From contig DASZRO010000031.1 of NCBI GenBank assembly GCA_035550055.1, positions 62,001-126,000 of the forward strand: DNA of 64,000 bases, read 5' to 3'. Positions 60,379 through 64,000 of the stretch are shown one piece after another. Below the pieces are notes generated by a model. That model saw nothing but the letters and a program-made list of their open reading frames with translations, made no database searches and had not been told where the DNA came from. Position 1 is the first letter of the stretch; every line of letters starts with the position of its first letter. The position numbers and the translations under genes were made by a program. The DNA comes from Mycobacteriales bacterium. GTDB lineage: Bacteria > Actinomycetota > Actinomycetes > JAFAQI01.

Positions 60379-62113
60379 GCGCGCGATCGTGATCGGCAGC
60401 GGCGCAGGCGCCTCGGTCACGAGCATGGTGCTCGCCCACAACGGCTGGGACGTCGTGGTGTTCGAGAAGGGTCCCCGCTACATCGACGGGTGGGAGAAGC
60501 CCGGCCCGATCAAGACGGTGTTCTCCAACGACGAGCTGAAGTTCGACCGCAACTTCGACCAGCCGGACCCGATCTCGGAGCCACGCACGTTCCGCGCCAA
60601 GGCCGGCGGTGACGTGATCGTCGGCGTCGTGAACCCGCTCGCCTCGGTAGTGGGAGGCGGCACCACTCACTGGGACGCGAAGGTGCCGCGCTTCTGGGAC
60701 GTGGACTTCTCGAAGAAGTCGATGCTCGGGCCGTTCCCGGGCGCCGACATCGAGGACTGGCCGTTCGACTACGACGAGATCGCGCCGTACTACCAGCGGA
60801 TCGAACGGCTGATGGGCGCGCAGGGCGACCAGGACGCGATCCCGGACATCGTGCTTCGGCACGCCCCCGGCAAGCGCGGGTTCGTGATGCCGCCCGGACC
60901 GCAGCAGCTGTCGTCGACGACCGTTGCGAAAGGCTGCCGAGCGATCGGGCTGCACCCCTACCCGTTCCCGATGGCGATCAACTCGCGCCACCATCTGGGC
61001 CGTCCGGCGTGCAACGACTGCGGCCAGTGCAGCGACTACGGCTGCCCGATCGGCGCACGGATCGGCGCACTCGCGATCATGCAGCACGCTCACCAGACCG
61101 GCCACGTCGAGATCCACGCCGACACCATGGTCGACAAGGTGCTCCACGACGGGAAGCGCGCCAGCGGCGTGCGGTACGTCGACCGGCGCGGCAAGCGCCA
61201 CAAGATGGACGCGAAGGTCGTCGTCATGTCGTGCTCCGCGATCGAGACGTCGCGGTTGGCCCTGCTGTCGAACCTGCCGAACCCGCACGACCGGATCGGC
61301 CGCGACATGATGTTCCACAACTTCATGGACGGCTTCGGCATCTTCACCGCCCAGCGGATGCACGCCTACCGCGGCCGTTCGATCACGATGTGCTGCGAGG
61401 ACTTCGCGGATCCCGACTACGTCGGTGCCCGCGCGTTCGCGAAGCTCAACGGCATCCCGTACTTCCGGGGCGGGATCATGGAGATCGGCGGCAGCGAAGA
61501 CGTCATCGGTGAGGGCACCGAGCTGCAGTTCGTCCTCGACGCGCTCGGCAGTGCCCCCGGCGTCAAGCCGTTCGGCAGCACCTTCAAGACGCTGATGCGC
61601 ACCAGCCTGCTGCGGGACCGGCTGGCCGGCATCGACTTCATCGGCGAGGATCTGCCCTATCCGACCAACCGGGTGGACCTCGACCCGAAGGTGAAGGACT
61701 TCCGGGGCGTGCCGGTGCCCAGGCTGACCTACTCGCAGGGCAAGCACGAGCACATCGCGTCGCTGTTCTACATCCCGCTCATCACCGCGCTGCTCAAGGC
61801 CTCCGGCGCCGACGCGATCGGCGCCGCGTTGCCCGAGTCCGTCGTCAACAGCCTGACCGGCGCGAACATCCCGCACGGCGCTCACGTGATGGGTGGCATG
61901 CGGATGGGCAAGGACCCGCGTACGTCGGCCACCGACGGCACCGGCCGGGTCCACGGGATGGACAACGTGTTCGTCGCCGACGGCTCGGTGTTCCCGAGCA
62001 GCGGCGCGCAGAACCCGACCAACACGATCCTGGCCACCGCGCTGCGCAACGCGACCCTGAACTTCGGGCACGGCGCCGACCATCTCGGCGCCGACCACGG
62101 GGACGGCGCCTGA
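60371..62113 (+). CDS. GMC-family FAD oxidoreductase (large subunit)
   Basis: A 580-residue flavoprotein with FAD-binding AIVIGSGAGASVTSM at the N-terminus, a Cys cluster CNDCGQCSDYGCPIG (residues ~214-228, a possible cluster or disulfide set), GMC hallmarks VGGGTTHWDAKVPRF and VADGSVFPSSGAQNPTNTIL. No own signal: it is likely exported folded with subunit 3. It oxidises an alcohol or sugar at the membrane; the cytochrome c subunit of true gluconate dehydrogenase is not encoded here. TGATG overlap with the next gene. Confidence 0.85.
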   Translation: MRERAIVIGSGAGASVTSMVLAHNGWDVVVFEKGPRYIDGWEKPGPIKTVFSNDELKFDRNFDQPDPISEPRTFRAKAGGDVIVGVVNPLASVVGGGTTHWDAKVPRFWDVDFSKKSMLGPFPGADIEDWPFDYDEIAPYYQRIERLMGAQGDQDAIPDIVLRHAPGKRGFVMPPGPQQLSSTTVAKGCRAIGLHPYPFPMAINSRHHLGRPACNDCGQCSDYGCPIGARIGALAIMQHAHQTGHVEIHADTMVDKVLHDGKRASGVRYVDRRGKRHKMDAKVVVMSCSAIETSRLALLSNLPNPHDRIGRDMMFHNFMDGFGIFTAQRMHAYRGRSITMCCEDFADPDYVGARAFAKLNGIPYFRGGIMEIGGSEDVIGEGTELQFVLDALGSAPGVKPFGSTFKTLMRTSLLRDRLAGIDFIGEDLPYPTNRVDLDPKVKDFRGVPVPRLTYSQGKHEHIASLFYIPLITALLKASGADAIGAALPESVVNSLTGANIPHGAHVMGGMRMGKDPRTSATDGTGRVHGMDNVFVADGSVFPSSGAQNPTNTILATALRNATLNFGHGADHLGADHGDGA

Positions 62114-63333
62114 TGCGCGGACTGCTGTTCGGAGTCAGTCCGGCTGCGACCGACCCCGTCCCTGACGACGCGCACCCGTACCTGAAGGCGCTGGCCAGCG
62201 TCCCGATGGACCTGCGCGAGCTGCCCGACCCGGCGCTGCCGGCCGACGACTGGGTGATCATCAAGACCAACCTGTGCGGGATCTGCGGGTCGGACGCCAA
62301 GCAGGTGTTCATGGACGGCGACGGGGACTCGTCCATGACCGCGCTGATCAGCTTCCCGCAGGTGCTCGGCCACGAGGTGATCGGCGAGCTCGTCGAGGCG
62401 GGCGCGACCTCCGGACGCCGGGTCGGCGAGCGCGTCGTCCTCAACCCGTGGCTGTCCTGCGGACCGCGCGGCATCTCCCCGATGTGCCCGTCGTGCGAGG
62501 TCGGCGACTTCAACCTCTGCCACCACTTCACCGAGGGACACCTCGCGCCGGGCATCCACACCGGCAACTCGAAGACCGCCAGCGGCGGGTTCGCCGAGCT
62601 GGTGCCGGCCCACACCTCGATGGCCATCCCCTGCCCCGACGAGGTGGCCGACGAGATTGCGGTACTCGCCGACCCGTTCTCCGTCGCGCTGCACTCGGTG
62701 CTGCGCAACCCGCCGCCGATCGGCGGACGAGTCCTGGTCTACGGAATCGGTGCGCTCGGACTGTCCACGCTGGCGGTCCTCGCCAAGCTGTACCCGACCG
62801 TCGAGGTCGGCGCCATCGTGCGCTGGCAGCACCAGGCCGATGCCGCCGAGCGGCACGGCGCGAAGGCGTTCTTCCACTCGCCGCAGGAGTCGCTGATCGA
62901 GGCCGTCGCAGACTGGAGCCAGGCCAAGCTGTACAAGCCGTGGCAGGGCCTGTCGATGGTCTTCCCGGGCGGCGTCGACGTCGTCTACGACACGGTGGCC
63001 GCGCCGGAGACCCTCGAGGTGTCGGTCCGCCTGCTGCGCGCCCGCGGCCGCATGGTGCTCACCGGGGTCAGCCAGGCGGGACGATTCGAGTGGAGCCCGT
63101 GGTACTTCAAGGAGCTCAACCTGATCGGCTCCAACGCCTTCGGGGTCGAGGAGGTCGACGGCGTGCGCAAGCACGCGATCTCCCACTACCTGGACTGGGC
63201 GGCGACCGGCGGCATCGACATCAGCGACATGCTCACCCACCGCTTCACCCTCGAACGGTGGCGCGACGCGTTCGGCGCGATCGCCCGGCAGGGCGAGACC
63301 GGCACGATCAAGGTGGCGTTCGACTACCGATGA
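62113..63333 (+). CDS. zinc-dependent MDR-family dehydrogenase
   Basis: A 406-residue medium-chain dehydrogenase. Catalytic zinc ligands: Cys in LCGICGSD (~residue 56), His-Glu in VLGHEVIGE, and later Asp region; a Cys-rich segment CGPRGISPMCPSCEVGDFNLC (118-138 region) may hold a structural zinc. The cofactor loop is YGIGALGLSTL. Unusually for a glucose-6-phosphate-like dehydrogenase it has a loop KLYKPWQGLSMVFPGGVD. The ATG shares one base with the GMC stop. Confidence 0.82.
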   Translation: MRGLLFGVSPAATDPVPDDAHPYLKALASVPMDLRELPDPALPADDWVIIKTNLCGICGSDAKQVFMDGDGDSSMTALISFPQVLGHEVIGELVEAGATSGRRVGERVVLNPWLSCGPRGISPMCPSCEVGDFNLCHHFTEGHLAPGIHTGNSKTASGGFAELVPAHTSMAIPCPDEVADEIAVLADPFSVALHSVLRNPPPIGGRVLVYGIGALGLSTLAVLAKLYPTVEVGAIVRWQHQADAAERHGAKAFFHSPQESLIEAVADWSQAKLYKPWQGLSMVFPGGVDVVYDTVAAPETLEVSVRLLRARGRMVLTGVSQAGRFEWSPWYFKELNLIGSNAFGVEEVDGVRKHAISHYLDWAATGGIDISDMLTHRFTLERWRDAFGAIARQGETGTIKVAFDYR

Positions 63334-64000
63334 GGGCCGCAGTGACCGAAGGTCCGGGTCGGCTGGCCGTCCAGGACGTCGTACGCCGCGACCCCGGTCC
63401 CGGCGAGGTGCTGGTCCGGATCGAGTACTGCGGCATCTGCGGGAGCGACCTGCACGGCGTGCTCGACGGCTGGGTGGCTCCGGGCACGGTCGAAGGTCAC
63501 GAGTGGTCGGGCCGGGTCGTCGCGGTCGGCGCTGACGTCACCGAGTGGGCCGAAGGCGACCTGGTGGTCGGCGGCCCGCCGTGGTGCGGACAGTGCCAGT
63601 GGTGCAAGGCCGGGCGGCCTGCGCTCTGCGTGGCCGACCCGCTGCGCAACGCGACCGTCGGGCACACCGGCGGCTTCGCGGAGTACCACGTCAGCGCCGC
63701 GGGCGCGCTGCACCGCATCCCGGAGGGTCTCGACCTGCGGACCGCGGCCCTCGCCGAGCCCCTCGCGGTCGCCCTGCACGGAATCACCGCCGCGAAGCTC
63801 CCGGCGGAACTCGCCGGGCATCGCCTGCTGGTCAGCGGCGGCGGCCCGCTGGGACTGCTCGTCGTCGCCGCCCTGCGAGCCGCCGGCGCGGACGACGTCA
63901 CCGTGTCCGAGCCATCGGATGCTCGGCGCCGGCAGGCGCTTGCGGCCGGCGCGACCAGCGCGGTCGCCCCCGAGGACCTTCCCAACGTCCCTGACCTGCC
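63330..64000 (+). CDS. zinc-dependent MDR-family alcohol dehydrogenase (3' cut by window)
   Basis: At least 223 residues; the gene runs past the window end. Catalytic Cys and His in YCGICGSDLHG and VEGHEWSGRV; structural zinc motif GQCQWCKAGRPALC (about 88-101); cofactor loop VSGGGPLGLLVVAAL. Sorbitol/threonine dehydrogenase-like. ATG 63330 overlaps the preceding stop (ATGA). It is the fourth gene of the co-translated operon. Confidence 0.85.
   Translation, partial: MRAAVTEGPGRLAVQDVVRRDPGPGEVLVRIEYCGICGSDLHGVLDGWVAPGTVEGHEWSGRVVAVGADVTEWAEGDLVVGGPPWCGQCQWCKAGRPALCVADPLRNATVGHTGGFAEYHVSAAGALHRIPEGLDLRTAALAEPLAVALHGITAAKLPAELAGHRLLVSGGGPLGLLVVAALRAAGADDVTVSEPSDARRRQALAAGATSAVAPEDLPNVPDL

Noticed and set aside
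1-64000. CRISPR arrays, IS elements, integrase/att sites
   Set aside because: No regularly spaced repeats, transposase or integrase motifs were seen on reading through the window; the only short tandem repeat is inside the ceramidase-like signal peptide.

Overview
The window is GC-rich (around 70 %) chromosomal DNA from an actinobacterium. The evidence is the frequent GTG starts, dense 4-base ATGA/GTGA gene overlaps, a complete YrbE/Mce lipid-import operon, a FasR-type PucR regulator upstream of a type II fatty-acid synthase operon, and several Sec or Tat secreted proteins. No 16S rRNA or other taxonomic marker is present. The mix (Mce, an EphD-like fusion, and an InhA-like FabI together with the Streptomyces-style fasR-fabD-fabH-acpP-fabF order) points to a soil-type actinomycete outside the best-known genera; I cannot name it further. 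The window starts inside an alkyl-sulfatase-like gene and ends inside a zinc alcohol dehydrogenase. No IS, phage or CRISPR was seen.

Layout. 1-7.0 kb: small stress and lipid genes (DUF1206 membrane protein, hemerythrin, DUF2237, PF10118 ferritin-like protein, EphD-like hydrolase/SDR fusion with a divergent TetR). 7.0-16.1 kb: one minus-strand operon SRPBCC-yrbEA-yrbEB-mceA-F-mas, with almost every gene overlapping the next by 4 bases. 16.2-27.5 kb: VOC protein, DUF559 protein, then a plus-strand run of a secreted esterase, a DUF6351 hydrolase, an RsbW-like kinase, a membrane SpoIIE phosphatase and two secreted proteins. 27.5-33.2 kb: OsmC/DUF4242 pair with a divergent TetR and an array of operator half-sites, a phosphodiester glycosidase, an orphan D12-class DNA methylase and a secreted beta-propeller. 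33.3-41.0 kb: the FAS-II operon fasR, fabD-fabH-acpP-fabF-accD-fabG-fabI.

41.0-48.9 kb: a large Ig-like repeat surface protein with a long leader, an MFS transporter, a DUF421 cluster, and a TauD/enoyl-CoA hydratase pair. 48.9-58.2 kb: a deazaflavin-type protein and a string of exported proteins (CocE hydrolase, beta-helix, PF03640, DyP-like, ceramidase-like) with a tRNA-Lys and a possibly decayed 2'-5' RNA ligase gene. 58.3-64 kb: a DMT transporter and a four-gene oxidoreductase operon (Tat-exported subunit 3, GMC flavoprotein, two zinc dehydrogenases).

The most interesting unexplained signals are regulatory. A 14-bp palindrome of the form TGACRYNCGYGTCA stands in front of four separate transcription units between 48.9 and 59.5 kb, suggesting one unseen repressor ties together a beta-oxidation/dioxygenase pair, an aldolase, a transporter and the GMC oxidoreductase operon. 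A second, different array of operator half-sites at exact 23-bp intervals lies between the DUF4242/OsmC pair and its TetR. A 17-bp palindrome sits between fasR and fabD.
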